Below, piece by piece: positions 1-8,426 of a stretch of 17,583 nt of DNA (positions are counted from its first letter, which is position 1; the number at the start of each line of letters is the position of its first letter). The position numbers and the translations under genes were made by a program. The stretch comes from Timaviella sp038204505 (lineage in GTDB: Bacteria > Cyanobacteriota > Cyanobacteriia > Elainellales > Elainellaceae), in contig JBBRCV010000116.1 of assembly GCA_038204505.1 (NCBI GenBank), positions 1-17,583 on the forward strand, in the 5' to 3' direction. The notes under the pieces were generated by a model. That model ran no database searches and was not told the origin of the DNA. It saw nothing but the letters and a program-made list of their open reading frames with translations.

Positions 1-190
1 TTTATGCCACGTGATTAGTACAGTGAGGAAATTGGCATTCTCTAAAGGAGGTTAAACCTAATGTTTTTTATCTTCTTTGATCCATTCCTCAAGTAGGACT
101 ACTCGATTGTCATTTCTGGACTATGCCATTGACATTTCATAACTTTGGTTGAACAAGCATTATGAGCTAACTACATAGAGTGGCTGCTAA

Positions 191-1954
191 ATGAATTTGA
201 CTACAAACTTTGATGTGAGTAAGGAGACACTACTCAACCTCTTGTGTGATGTAAATCAGGGCAAAATTCAACTACCAGACTTTCAACGAAGCTGGGTCTG
301 GAGTGATGAGCAGGTAAAGCGGCTCCTTTGTAATGTTTCGCTTGCTTACCCTATAGGGTCTATCATGCTACTGCAACTAGGTAGCTCTAAAACTTATTTC
401 AAACCCAGACCTCTTGAGGGCGTGACCCTCGACAGTAACCTTTCCCCTAGCCTACTCCTCCTAGATGGGCAGCAAAGACTGACAACATTGTTTCAGGCTC
501 TTTTACCACAACAGCCTGTAATGTCGAAGAATGCCCGTACACAGAAGGTGACACATCGTTGGTATTACATCAATATCTATAAAGCATTGTATTATCCCCA
601 CATCAGTCGCTCGGACGCGATTTTTGGATTACCAGAGAATAGAATACTGAGAACGTCTACTGGAAAAGTATTCGACTGCTCTTCTCTAGAAAAGGAGTTT
701 GAAGCTGAGGTGTTCCCTCTCAGTCGTGTGTTTGACTTCTCTGAGTGGCGAGGGCTCTATAGTCGTTACTGGAATTATGATCCAGTAAAGCTAGAAATGC
801 TTGACTGCTTTGAGATCGAGATTATCAAACGTTTTGAACATTATCAGGTTCCCCTAATTCAACTACGTCCTGAGCTATCCAAAGAAGCTATCTGTCAAGT
901 CTTTGAGGATGTGAATACTACAGGTAAGGCTTTAACGTGCTTCGACTTAATGACAGCAAGCTATGCTATAGACGACTTCTCACTTCGTGAGGATTGGGCT
1001 AAACAAAAGAAGCAACTTCAACACAGACCGCTTCTTAAACAAGTTAGCAGCAGCGATTTTCTGCAAGCCGTAACGCTAGTAGCTATATACCTCCGCCAAA
1101 TTCAGGCGTGGCAGGAGGGAACTGATTGCGAACCACTAGTCACTGTTAGCTATAGCCACCGAGATATTTTAGATTTAAGTCTTACTGAATACCAGTTTTG
1201 GGCAGATTCTGTAACTCAGGGTTTTGAGGAGGCGACTAGACTTCTACATAGTCAGAAATTCTTTGACTCGCATGATCTACCCTATTCACTACAACTCATC
1301 ACTCTAGCTGCGCTTTGTACAGTACTTGGCAAACACAATGGGTTGGATCACGTTCGTAATAAGTTGATACGTTGGTTTTGGTGTGGTGTTTTTGGAGAAT
1401 TGTACGCAGGTATGGCAATTTCCCGTGCAAGCCGTGACTTAATAGAGATACCAGAGTGGATTTATGGAGGCGAACTTCCTTCCACGCTCAGAGAAACGCG
1501 CTTTCCCCTTACTCGGCTCTTCAATGCAAATCGGCGATCGAATGCAACATACAAAGGGCTATCGGCTCTTATTCTCCTTAATGGAGCATTGGATTTTTGT
1601 ACAGGTGAAGCAATCACTGATAGTAAGTATTTTCAAGAGCAGATTGATAGCCACCACATCTTTCCAAAAGCATGGTGTCAGTCAAAGGGAATTGATCCTA
1701 TACGTTATAACTGTGTAGTTAATAGAACTCCCATCTCTGCAACAACTAACCAAGAATTAGGAGGTCGGGCACCTAGTGTTTACCTAGCAAGGTTAGAGCA
1801 AACTGGAATACCTAAAAAACGACTAGATGAAATTTTAAGATCACATCTCATAGAGCCAGAAGCCTTACTGAAAGATGACTTTGACAGCTTCTTTAATCTA
1901 CGTGCAAATGCATTAATATCTTTAATTCTTAAAGTTACATCTAAATCTGTATAG
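191..1954 (+). CDS. DUF262/HNH (GmrSD-like) protein, probable defence cargo
   Basis: 587 aa. The N-terminal DUF262 domain shows LPDFQRSWVW (residues 28-37) and LLDGQQRLTTL (90-100). The second is the hallmark DGQQRLT motif linked to nucleotide binding and hydrolysis in the GmrS-like half. FEDVNTTGKAL in the middle is the family's conserved F-x-x-[IV]-N-T-x-G segment. The C-terminus has a DUF1524-type HNH pattern: HHIFPK (488-493) followed by an Asn near 511 (VVNRTPIS). The family includes the type IV modification-dependent restriction enzymes GmrSD and BrxU, so a role against modified phage DNA is likely but inferred. The gene lies in the cargo part of the Tn7-like element, where defence genes are common. 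The ATG start has only a weak ribosome site. The stop abuts the stop of the convergent gene. Confidence 0.8.
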   Translation: MNLTTNFDVSKETLLNLLCDVNQGKIQLPDFQRSWVWSDEQVKRLLCNVSLAYPIGSIMLLQLGSSKTYFKPRPLEGVTLDSNLSPSLLLLDGQQRLTTLFQALLPQQPVMSKNARTQKVTHRWYYINIYKALYYPHISRSDAIFGLPENRILRTSTGKVFDCSSLEKEFEAEVFPLSRVFDFSEWRGLYSRYWNYDPVKLEMLDCFEIEIIKRFEHYQVPLIQLRPELSKEAICQVFEDVNTTGKALTCFDLMTASYAIDDFSLREDWAKQKKQLQHRPLLKQVSSSDFLQAVTLVAIYLRQIQAWQEGTDCEPLVTVSYSHRDILDLSLTEYQFWADSVTQGFEEATRLLHSQKFFDSHDLPYSLQLITLAALCTVLGKHNGLDHVRNKLIRWFWCGVFGELYAGMAISRASRDLIEIPEWIYGGELPSTLRETRFPLTRLFNANRRSNATYKGLSALILLNGALDFCTGEAITDSKYFQEQIDSHHIFPKAWCQSKGIDPIRYNCVVNRTPISATTNQELGGRAPSVYLARLEQTGIPKKRLDEILRSHLIEPEALLKDDFDSFFNLRANALISLILKVTSKSV

Positions 1955-2584
1955 TCATGAAGAACTATCTTCTGTATTTTTTACGTCGGTTCTCATTTGA
2001 CTAACAGACTGTTGAAGACCTCTAGCAATTACTTTTTTCTTCAGTCTGTAGTATACATCTATTACCTCCCTAGCTGCTAAATCGAAGTCCGCCAACATCC
2101 TACTATCTTGAAAAGTTTGCCAAAGTATAAAGCCCTGATTCTCATAATCGTCAAGAAACTTTTTACTGATTGACATAAACTGATCACTATAAAATTCTGC
2201 TCTCAAATCTTGTGTAGTGCTTGGAATACATGTACGCCAGTCGCTAAGAACATAGACTCCAGGCGTATTAGGAACGTTGTAGCGTTCTTTAAATAACACA
2301 ACTTTAACAAGTGACCTTGAAGTATCAATGGGAGGCAGATCTCGGATAGCTTTTTCTACAAATGCATATACTTCGGCGTCAACATTACCTAAGTCATTTT
2401 GAGTGGCTAAAAGAATCTTCCTACGTCCTATCCACTCTACCAATTCTGAGCGAGATATTCCAAGTTCTGCCGCCATGAAATCCAATCCCCCTATCGCCGT
2501 TGGAGTAAGAGATAAGTTGACCCGCTTTTTCAGTTCATCATGGAGTTCAGGAACTCCTTTAGTGCGTTTGTGTCTTTCGGGCAT
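1955..2584 (-). CDS. Ribbon-helix-helix-like DNA-binding protein of unknown role
   Basis: 209 aa from ATG at 2584, or 223 aa from ATG at 2626. I prefer 2584 because AGGTGAGG lies 4 bases upstream, whereas the 2626 start has no visible ribosome site. Near the N-terminus, KKRVNLSLTPTAIGGL followed by AAELGISRSELVEWIGR looks like a beta strand plus two helices of a ribbon-helix-helix (CopG/Arc type) domain. The C-terminal 130 residues are not recognised; a short PNTPGVYVLSD stretch resembles the opening of GIY-YIG domains, but no GIY-YIG catalytic pattern follows. The extra N-terminal 14 residues partly repeat the following ELHDELKKRV segment. The gene is divergent from tnsAB and convergent with the DUF262 gene. 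A regulator of transposition is possible from position alone. Confidence 0.6.
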   Translation of the reverse strand: MPERHKRTKGVPELHDELKKRVNLSLTPTAIGGLDFMAAELGISRSELVEWIGRRKILLATQNDLGNVDAEVYAFVEKAIRDLPPIDTSRSLVKVVLFKERYNVPNTPGVYVLSDWRTCIPSTTQDLRAEFYSDQFMSISKKFLDDYENQGFILWQTFQDSRMLADFDLAAREVIDVYYRLKKKVIARGLQQSVSQMRTDVKNTEDSSS

Positions 2585-2665
2585 GAGCCTCACCTGCTTC
2601 TCCACGTCATGGAGTTCCTCTTGCATATTAGTCAGTTATGGCTCATTCCTAACAAATAATTAAGG

Positions 2666-2696
2666 CTGACCAGTTATTGTGTATAGTGTGTATAAT
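2666..2696 (+). promoter_or_regulatory. Probable promoter of tnsAB
   Basis: A consensus -10 hexamer TATAAT lies at 2691-2696, about 71 bases before the tnsAB ATG. The best -35 candidate is CTGACC at 2666-2671, with a long 19-bp spacer, so activation or an atypical -35 is possible. The site sits in the divergent gap between the ribbon-helix-helix gene and tnsAB. Confidence 0.5.
2678..2694 (+). repeat. Two direct copies of TGTGTATA overlapping the -10 box; candidate operator
   Basis: TGTGTATA occurs at 2678-2685 and again at 2687-2694, with a 9-bp period. The second copy runs into TATAAT. Short direct repeats about one helical turn apart are typical of ribbon-helix-helix operators, and a gene of that type is divergently adjacent. 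Operator function is inference. Confidence 0.35.
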
Positions 2697-2767
2697 CTAA
2701 AAATCTTTCAATCCCTGCCACTACAGTAGGTAGACCGAAGTGTAGCCCTGTACCTGAGAGAAGGCTA

Positions 2768-5566
2768 ATGCTTACTAACGAAGAAACTAAAGAATGGCTA
2801 CGCGGTCGTAGTTTTTCAGAAGCTACACAAACACTTATTCTTCAGATCCGATCTTTACCACCGTCACGTCGAGTCCAGGGCGGGCGGGGAAATTGGCGAG
2901 GGTTCTATGCTAGTGCAAAGATGGGGCAGACTAATCCATTTGAATCTGGGAACGAACTGGCACATATTAAAGACAAATTGGAAAGTGATAAGGACGTGCT
3001 TGAGTATTATGCTCAACCTCCCAAAATAGGGTTAACCTATCCGACTAAAAATGGCAGACCGTACTCCTGCCAACATACTCCCGACTTTTTTGTAATTCGA
3101 GAAGACAGAGCAGGTTGGGAGGAATGCAAAACCGAGGAAGAATTACTCAACCTTACTAAGAAAAGCCCAAATCGTTACGTTCAGAACGATGATGGTTCAT
3201 GGCGTTGCCCTCCCGGTGAGGCATATGCTGAAGAGCGTGGTTTATACTATCGCCTTTGCTCCTCGACTGAAATTGATCCCATACGCCTGCGAAACCTTGA
3301 TTGGCTAGCAGATTACCATACAGAAAAGCTCCCCTTGGTTGACAAGAGAATAAGTGAAGAAATCTTTGCTTTAGTAGAGTCTAAGCTAGGAATTACCTAT
3401 GCTGAGATACTCAAATCTTCCATAGAAGGAACTGAACCCGAGCATATTAACATTCTGATTGTTACAGAAAAGATTTATGTCGATTTAAGTGAGTCTCCAT
3501 TAGGTAGACCCGATAAAGTACATGTTTTTCTTAACCAGGAAATGGCTTTTGCCCATGCACAAACTCATAAAATAAAACCTATTTCATTCCCTGAAGGCTT
3601 CCAGTTAACTCAGGTAGATGTAGGAGCATCCCTATCTTGGGATGGAGAATACTGGGAAATCTCTAATCTCGGTAATGAGAGAATTAGTTTATCTCGTTCA
3701 GATGGAAGAACTATCGATCTTCTCAACAAAGAATTTGATAAATATCTTGAAAATGGAAAAATTGTAGGAGTCGAGACACAAACGGATTTACATGCCCCTA
3801 CGATAGCCCAAGAATTGATCTTGAAGGCAAGTCATAAGGACCATAGCATAGCTCAAGAGCGACTGAAGGCAATTGAGCCATATCTTAGAGATAATCCGCC
3901 TCTTTACCCAGGTACTAGTATTAGGCGTTGGCGAAAAGCGTACCAAGATGCAGAAAAAAGTTTTAGTAATGGTTACGTAGGACTTTTACCAAAGCAGGCT
4001 GGAAAGAATAGTCAGCCAAGAATAGATCCAGATCTCATCAAATTTACAGATGAGTTTTTGACGCAGCATCATGAGAATCCAAAACTGAGACGTTCAAGGG
4101 CGTTGTATAGGCAGTTTAAGGAGGCTTGTAAGAACCATGAACCCAAGTTTAATCCTCCTTCTGAAAAATGGTTCAGAAAAAGAATTCAACAGCGATCGGG
4201 TTATCAACAGACATTAGCTCGTGAAGGTTCTAGAGCCGCGAAGCAAAAAAAACATTTTAGGATGGACACCATAGTTCCTCGGCATGGTGATCTTCCCTGG
4301 CAAGATGTGCAAATTGATCACACACAAATAGATTTGGAAACAGTAGCTTCCATACTTTCACTTGAAACTTGTAGCTTGAGTTCGGCTATTCAATCAACAA
4401 ATATTAACTTGGGTAGACCGTGGGCAACCTTTGCTGTTGAAACTCATACTCGGCGAATTCTCGCAGTTTACCTCAGTTATGAGGAACCCAGCGTTAGAAG
4501 CTGCTTAATGATCATTCGAATTCTAGTAAAACGATATAGTCGACTTCCTCGACGTTTTACAATTGATAATGGTCCTGAGTTCGACAGTATCGACTTTAAT
4601 ACTCTTTTAGCTTACTACAGGTGTGATAAAAGACATAGACCACCCGGTGAACCCCGATACGGTGCTCCCGTAGAACGAGTAATTGGAACTACTAATACAC
4701 AGTTTTTGCATGAACTACAAGGACAGACTCGCCTGATGCGTAATCCTCGTCAGGTGACCAAGTCCGTTAATCCAAAAGGACAAGCAGTTTGGACTTTATA
4801 TGAGTTATACGAAAGTCTTGAAAAATGGACTTACCATATTTACGACAATCGACCCCACCCTACACTAGGTATGAAACCTTCTCAAGCTTATGAAGTAGGA
4901 ATTGCTTTAGGCGGGAGGCGTGATTTTCGGAGAATAGATCCTAACGATGAAACTTTTCAAATTCTGACAATGCCTTCTCCTCCTGGAAAAACAACCCGTA
5001 TTGTTCAGCCAAATGGCAGAGGGGTAAAAATTGACCACTTTTATTACTGGTGTGAGGCATTTGATGCTCCAGAAGTTGAGGGAGAATCCGTTCAAGTTAA
5101 ACGCGAACCATTCGATATTAGTACTGCTCTTGCTTTTGTGAAAGGGCGTTGGCATAAGTGTATATCTCAATATGACTACTACCTTAAGGGCCTTACCGAA
5201 AAGGAAATTCGGCTTATCAGTGAAGAATTGCGTAAGTGTAAGTTTGATCACAGTAAGCGAGTTGAGATTTCAGATAGGGAATTAGTTGAATTCTTAACTT
5301 CTATGGAGGTAATTGAAGGTGAACTAGGTAAACATCGATTACGTGCTCTTGACAATAAGACTATAATCGCCCGAATTGAGGGTACAGAAGTTTTCTCAAC
5401 TGATCAGGCTCTATCTAGCAACGATGCAAAATCTAGCACCGATGCAAATTCTAATACCCAAATTGATAGTAGAAATGAAGAGTTAGATTCTCAGGAATTA
5501 CAGGAATTACAGGAAGTAGAAGATGTCTTAAAGCAACTTGAGTATTTTGGAGAGTTTTGTCTATGA
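2768..5566 (+). CDS. tnsAB: TnsA-TnsB fusion transposase
   Basis: 932 aa. Residues about 55-220 form a TnsA-type nuclease: an FESGNE segment (candidate acidic residue E59 or E63), HTPDFFV with D106, and WEECK giving E119-x-K121, matching the restriction-like E/D/E-x-K site that makes 5' strand cuts. A linker and helical DNA-binding region (about 340-490, with SIRRWRKAYQ and KWFRKRIQQR) lead to a TnsB/Mu-type DDE integrase core: D517 (QIDHTQID), D600 (TIDNGPEF) and E636 (APVERVIG). The Ser/Asn/Asp-rich tail with short QELQEL repeats (about 875-925) probably includes the TnsC contact. All catalytic residues look intact. TnsAB fusions are known in several cyanobacterial Tn7-like and CAST lineages. 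The start has AGAAGG a few bases upstream. The stop overlaps the tnsC start as ATGA. Confidence 0.92.
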   Translation: MLTNEETKEWLRGRSFSEATQTLILQIRSLPPSRRVQGGRGNWRGFYASAKMGQTNPFESGNELAHIKDKLESDKDVLEYYAQPPKIGLTYPTKNGRPYSCQHTPDFFVIREDRAGWEECKTEEELLNLTKKSPNRYVQNDDGSWRCPPGEAYAEERGLYYRLCSSTEIDPIRLRNLDWLADYHTEKLPLVDKRISEEIFALVESKLGITYAEILKSSIEGTEPEHINILIVTEKIYVDLSESPLGRPDKVHVFLNQEMAFAHAQTHKIKPISFPEGFQLTQVDVGASLSWDGEYWEISNLGNERISLSRSDGRTIDLLNKEFDKYLENGKIVGVETQTDLHAPTIAQELILKASHKDHSIAQERLKAIEPYLRDNPPLYPGTSIRRWRKAYQDAEKSFSNGYVGLLPKQAGKNSQPRIDPDLIKFTDEFLTQHHENPKLRRSRALYRQFKEACKNHEPKFNPPSEKWFRKRIQQRSGYQQTLAREGSRAAKQKKHFRMDTIVPRHGDLPWQDVQIDHTQIDLETVASILSLETCSLSSAIQSTNINLGRPWATFAVETHTRRILAVYLSYEEPSVRSCLMIIRILVKRYSRLPRRFTIDNGPEFDSIDFNTLLAYYRCDKRHRPPGEPRYGAPVERVIGTTNTQFLHELQGQTRLMRNPRQVTKSVNPKGQAVWTLYELYESLEKWTYHIYDNRPHPTLGMKPSQAYEVGIALGGRRDFRRIDPNDETFQILTMPSPPGKTTRIVQPNGRGVKIDHFYYWCEAFDAPEVEGESVQVKREPFDISTALAFVKGRWHKCISQYDYYLKGLTEKEIRLISEELRKCKFDHSKRVEISDRELVEFLTSMEVIEGELGKHRLRALDNKTIIARIEGTEVFSTDQALSSNDAKSSTDANSNTQIDSRNEELDSQELQELQEVEDVLKQLEYFGEFCL

Positions 5567-6666
5567 CGACTCAGATGTTTCCAAAGGAGCTTCTCGATTC
5601 ACTTGTAGAGAAAAGGGTTGATTATTTTGTCAACTACACAATGACTCACCCTATTCTAGAACAGGTTGCGAAGAAACTTCTTCTTACTCTTTATCAAGCT
5701 GGAGGACCATCTCTCATTTTCTTGTTAGGGTCTACTGGAGTAGGCAAAACAACGCTGTTAAGATTTATTGTGCAGTCAGTTTATAAAAAGGCTTTGAATA
5801 AGATGAAGTCTGATAAGGGATATATTCCTATTGCTGGAATTATTTCTGTCTCACCCGAGTTTAGTCAATTTGACTGGCAAGATTTTTACATTCGTGGTTT
5901 AAGGGCCTTACAAGAACCCCTTATTGGATATAAAACTAACCGCGATCGTCGTTTTGCGTTTGAGGATGCCTTGCAAAATCGCCATTCAGATTATTTTTAC
6001 ATTGATGAGGCACAAGAATTTAGGAAAGTACCATCTGGGCGTAAACTAAGGGATCAAACAGACTGCCTCAAATCAATCTCAAATATTTCTAAAGTAAAAT
6101 TTTTGCTAGTTGGTACATATGAAGCTGAGACCCTACTTGATCAAAGTGATCAATTAACTCGTCGTAGTGTGAATATTCATTTCCCTCGTTACACCATAAA
6201 AAACGAAAAAGAAATTAAAACTTTCAAGGGATTAATTAACAGTTTGACCTGTCATCTACCTCTTGCGGAGCAATCAGATCTTACATCTCATTATGATTAC
6301 ATATACGAACGTTCTTTAGGATGTTTTGGAATTATGAAAGATTGGTTTTCAAGAACTCTCGGCGCAGTTCTTGAAAACGATAATATGGCTCACACCATTA
6401 CATTAAACGATTTGGAGCAACACGCAATGTCACCCAAAAAATGTTTAACAATTCTCACAGCTATTAAAAAGGGCGAAGAAACTTTTTCTGAAACTCAGGA
6501 TCAACTTGCTAATTTACAACGAGGATTAGAGGTATATAGAAATAAAGTTGATGATGTGACAAACTCTGTTAGTACTAAAAAACAGCAGCAAAAAAAAGGC
6601 GTAGGTAAGCCTAATCCAAGACATTACAAGCTTAAAGAAGAAGAAATTTGTGAAGAAGAAAAGTAA
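5563..6666 (+). CDS. tnsC: TnsC AAA+ transposition regulator
   Basis: 367 aa from ATG at 5563, chosen because GGAGAG lies 8 bases upstream and the ATG overlaps the tnsAB stop (ATGA). A TTG at 5557 is a weaker alternative. The AAA+ core shows Walker A GSTGVGKTT (residues 56-64), Walker B FYIDEAQ (145-151), a sensor-1-like FLLVGTYEAETLL, and a following RR pair that may supply arginine finger function. It is longer than the compact type V-K TnsC and nearer the size of TnsC in TnsA-containing systems. The Lys/Glu-rich C-terminus (GVGKPNPRHYKLKEEE) is charged and probably flexible. Known role of the family: an ATP-dependent filament or ring on DNA that links the TniQ/TnsD target selector to TnsAB and governs target immunity. 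Confidence 0.92.
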   Translation: MTTQMFPKELLDSLVEKRVDYFVNYTMTHPILEQVAKKLLLTLYQAGGPSLIFLLGSTGVGKTTLLRFIVQSVYKKALNKMKSDKGYIPIAGIISVSPEFSQFDWQDFYIRGLRALQEPLIGYKTNRDRRFAFEDALQNRHSDYFYIDEAQEFRKVPSGRKLRDQTDCLKSISNISKVKFLLVGTYEAETLLDQSDQLTRRSVNIHFPRYTIKNEKEIKTFKGLINSLTCHLPLAEQSDLTSHYDYIYERSLGCFGIMKDWFSRTLGAVLENDNMAHTITLNDLEQHAMSPKKCLTILTAIKKGEETFSETQDQLANLQRGLEVYRNKVDDVTNSVSTKKQQQKKGVGKPNPRHYKLKEEEICEEEK

Positions 6667-6811
6667 GAATAATAAGAAATTCGTGAAGAATCACTTAGGG
6701 ACTTGCGAGCTAATAATGTCCTGATCAGTTTTCTGTAGTCCTTTCACATTGGCTTGATGAGTATATTTTCTAACCATTACTTCCTTAACTAATTAAGTAG
6801 CGGTAATCAAT

Positions 6812-8359
6812 ATGTTTGATGCTCATGAAATATGGAATTTGACGCCTGATTTAATCCCACCTCGCAGCCATTTGTACTATCTTGAACCTATTGGTGTAGG
6901 GACACCTTACGTTGAAAGCCTGACTAGCTATATTGCGCGTCTAGCCCTGTCTCATCATGTGACTCCCGAAGCACTACTTTTCTCAAAGATTGCCCCACTT
7001 GCTAAGAAGAACTACGATCCTGAAATTGAGATAGGAATCAGCCAGATCTACGGCAAAACAAGACATCTAAATGGGATGAGTCCAGAAGTAATTAGTCATA
7101 TCAAAGCTCTTGAATCATTGACCTTGCGTGATGACTTGCAGTCCATAACAATGCTGCCTTGGTCTAGAGTGATTGCTAAAGAGGGTTTACTTCGTAAAAA
7201 TAAAGCCTGGTGTGCACATTGTTATGAAGAATGGCGCATGTCAAAACAAGCAATTTATGAACCACTAATTTGGTTCCTTAAGGTTATTAAATTTTGCCCT
7301 TTTCATTATCAAGTGCTATGTGAGCGATGTCCACGATGCAACCGACCAAATCATCCATTATGTGGACAATCCATTCCAGGTTACTGTTCTCATTGTAAAC
7401 AGTGGTTAGGAACTTTAGAAAAAATAGGGGCAACAGCTATTTTTAACTTTGTAGGTGACGATTTAAAGTACGAAAACTGGGTATTGGAGAATATTGGCAA
7501 ATTAGTTTCTACCCCTGCTTGTCTAACAGCCAGGTTATCGAAAGAAGGGACTGCTGAGGTATTCTCTAGTTACGCTAAATCTGTCGGAAGTATTGCCGAA
7601 CTAGCTCGCTTACTCAAAATGCCCAAGCATAAAGTACATTCCTTGACTACTGGTAAATATCTGATAACTATTAATTCACTTTTACTAATGTGTTATTCCT
7701 TGGAAACTGAGGTTGTCAAATTGCTGACAGCTAAGCCGACTTCTATAGAGCTTTCTAAGCTGGCAGCAAGGCAAATCTTACAGCAATATCAAAGACATAG
7801 GTGTCCTAGAAAAACACCAAATACTTGGACACAAAAACGACGTATACCTCAAGAGGCACTTAGTGAATATCCACCGCCTTCTGTTGAGGAACTTGCTAAG
7901 CGTCAGGGATATGCTTATGAATATAGCTTGCGTAGTCTAAAGACATTAGATCTATGGAATGCTGTCATAATTCGCTATAAAAATTACCAAGACACTCAAC
8001 GTCTCAATAATCAAGAGCTTGTATTAAAGAGTGCTCTTGAGAGCGAAGAGTATCCTCCTCTACCAATGAAAAGAGTTGCCGAGGAAGCTGGCTGGGCAGC
8101 AACGACACTTTATAAAAACTTTCCTAAATTATGTCAGGCAATTTCAAAGCGGTATATCACTTACCGAGAAATGGCAGGGATAAGGAGGATGCTTAGAAGC
8201 CGAAAACAGATTTGGCTAATTGCTAACGAGATTCACAAAGAAGGCGTAAGACCAACAAATAGTCGAATTTTATGTCGTCTCAAAAACCCCACGATAATAC
8301 CTCGGAAAAAAGTTTGCTTGGTTATGGAAGAAGCTCGACGTAGGCTTGGTTGGGAATAA
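6812..8359 (+). CDS. tniQ: TniQ/TnsD family target-selection protein, first copy
   Basis: 515 aa, the size of TnsD-type rather than short CAST TniQ proteins. The N-terminal TniQ domain includes PYVESLTSYIARLA (32-45) and MLPWSRV. Zinc ligands follow: C134/C137 (WCAHC), C162/H165 (FCPFH), C170, C173/C176 and C192/C195 (YCSHC). At 257-305 there is an XRE-like helix-turn-helix (SIAELARLLKMPKHKV...). The C-terminal half has repeated DNA-binding-like helices: PPPSVEELAKRQG near 355, PPLPMKRVAEEAGWAATTLYKNF near 415, then a third unit. This build suits sequence-specific attachment-site recognition. It starts about 145 bp after tnsC with no strong ribosome site, and the next tniQ copy follows closely. 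Whether this copy or the next recognises tRNA-Ala cannot be decided from sequence. Confidence 0.88.
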   Translation: MFDAHEIWNLTPDLIPPRSHLYYLEPIGVGTPYVESLTSYIARLALSHHVTPEALLFSKIAPLAKKNYDPEIEIGISQIYGKTRHLNGMSPEVISHIKALESLTLRDDLQSITMLPWSRVIAKEGLLRKNKAWCAHCYEEWRMSKQAIYEPLIWFLKVIKFCPFHYQVLCERCPRCNRPNHPLCGQSIPGYCSHCKQWLGTLEKIGATAIFNFVGDDLKYENWVLENIGKLVSTPACLTARLSKEGTAEVFSSYAKSVGSIAELARLLKMPKHKVHSLTTGKYLITINSLLLMCYSLETEVVKLLTAKPTSIELSKLAARQILQQYQRHRCPRKTPNTWTQKRRIPQEALSEYPPPSVEELAKRQGYAYEYSLRSLKTLDLWNAVIIRYKNYQDTQRLNNQELVLKSALESEEYPPLPMKRVAEEAGWAATTLYKNFPKLCQAISKRYITYREMAGIRRMLRSRKQIWLIANEIHKEGVRPTNSRILCRLKNPTIIPRKKVCLVMEEARRRLGWE

Positions 8360-8426
8360 AACTGCACTGTTTGTTCCTCTCGACTTTGAACTTCTCGATC
8401 CTAATGAGTACGCGGAGCAAACAGGG

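Noticed and set aside
1..190. A ribosome-site-like AAGGAGG followed by ATG at 61, and a short minus-strand frame ending VVLLEEWIKEDKKH.
   Set aside because: The + frame stops after 11 codons. The minus frame is about 18 codons with no start, and an upstream piece fits only with a frameshift. It may be a gene scrap, but there is too little to annotate.
1464..1718. 84-aa + strand open frame inside the DUF262 gene.
   Set aside because: It is a frame shadow with no recognisable domain, inside a gene with clear motifs.
2700..2767. CTTTCAATCCC near 2706 looked like part of a cyanobacterial CRISPR repeat, perhaps a lone homing crRNA unit.
   Set aside because: There is no second copy nearby, and I found no stretch matching the tRNA-Ala attachment site to act as spacer. 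It is better explained as the tnsAB leader.
4907..5251. 114-aa minus-strand open frame opposite the tnsAB 3' part.
   Set aside because: The composition is not protein-like and it lies antisense to well-supported TnsB sequence.
6667..6811. Gap between tnsC and tniQ checked for a small RNA, promoter or CRISPR remnant.
   Set aside because: Only AT-rich sequence with a weak CTTAA/TTAAG palindrome was seen; nothing is supportable.
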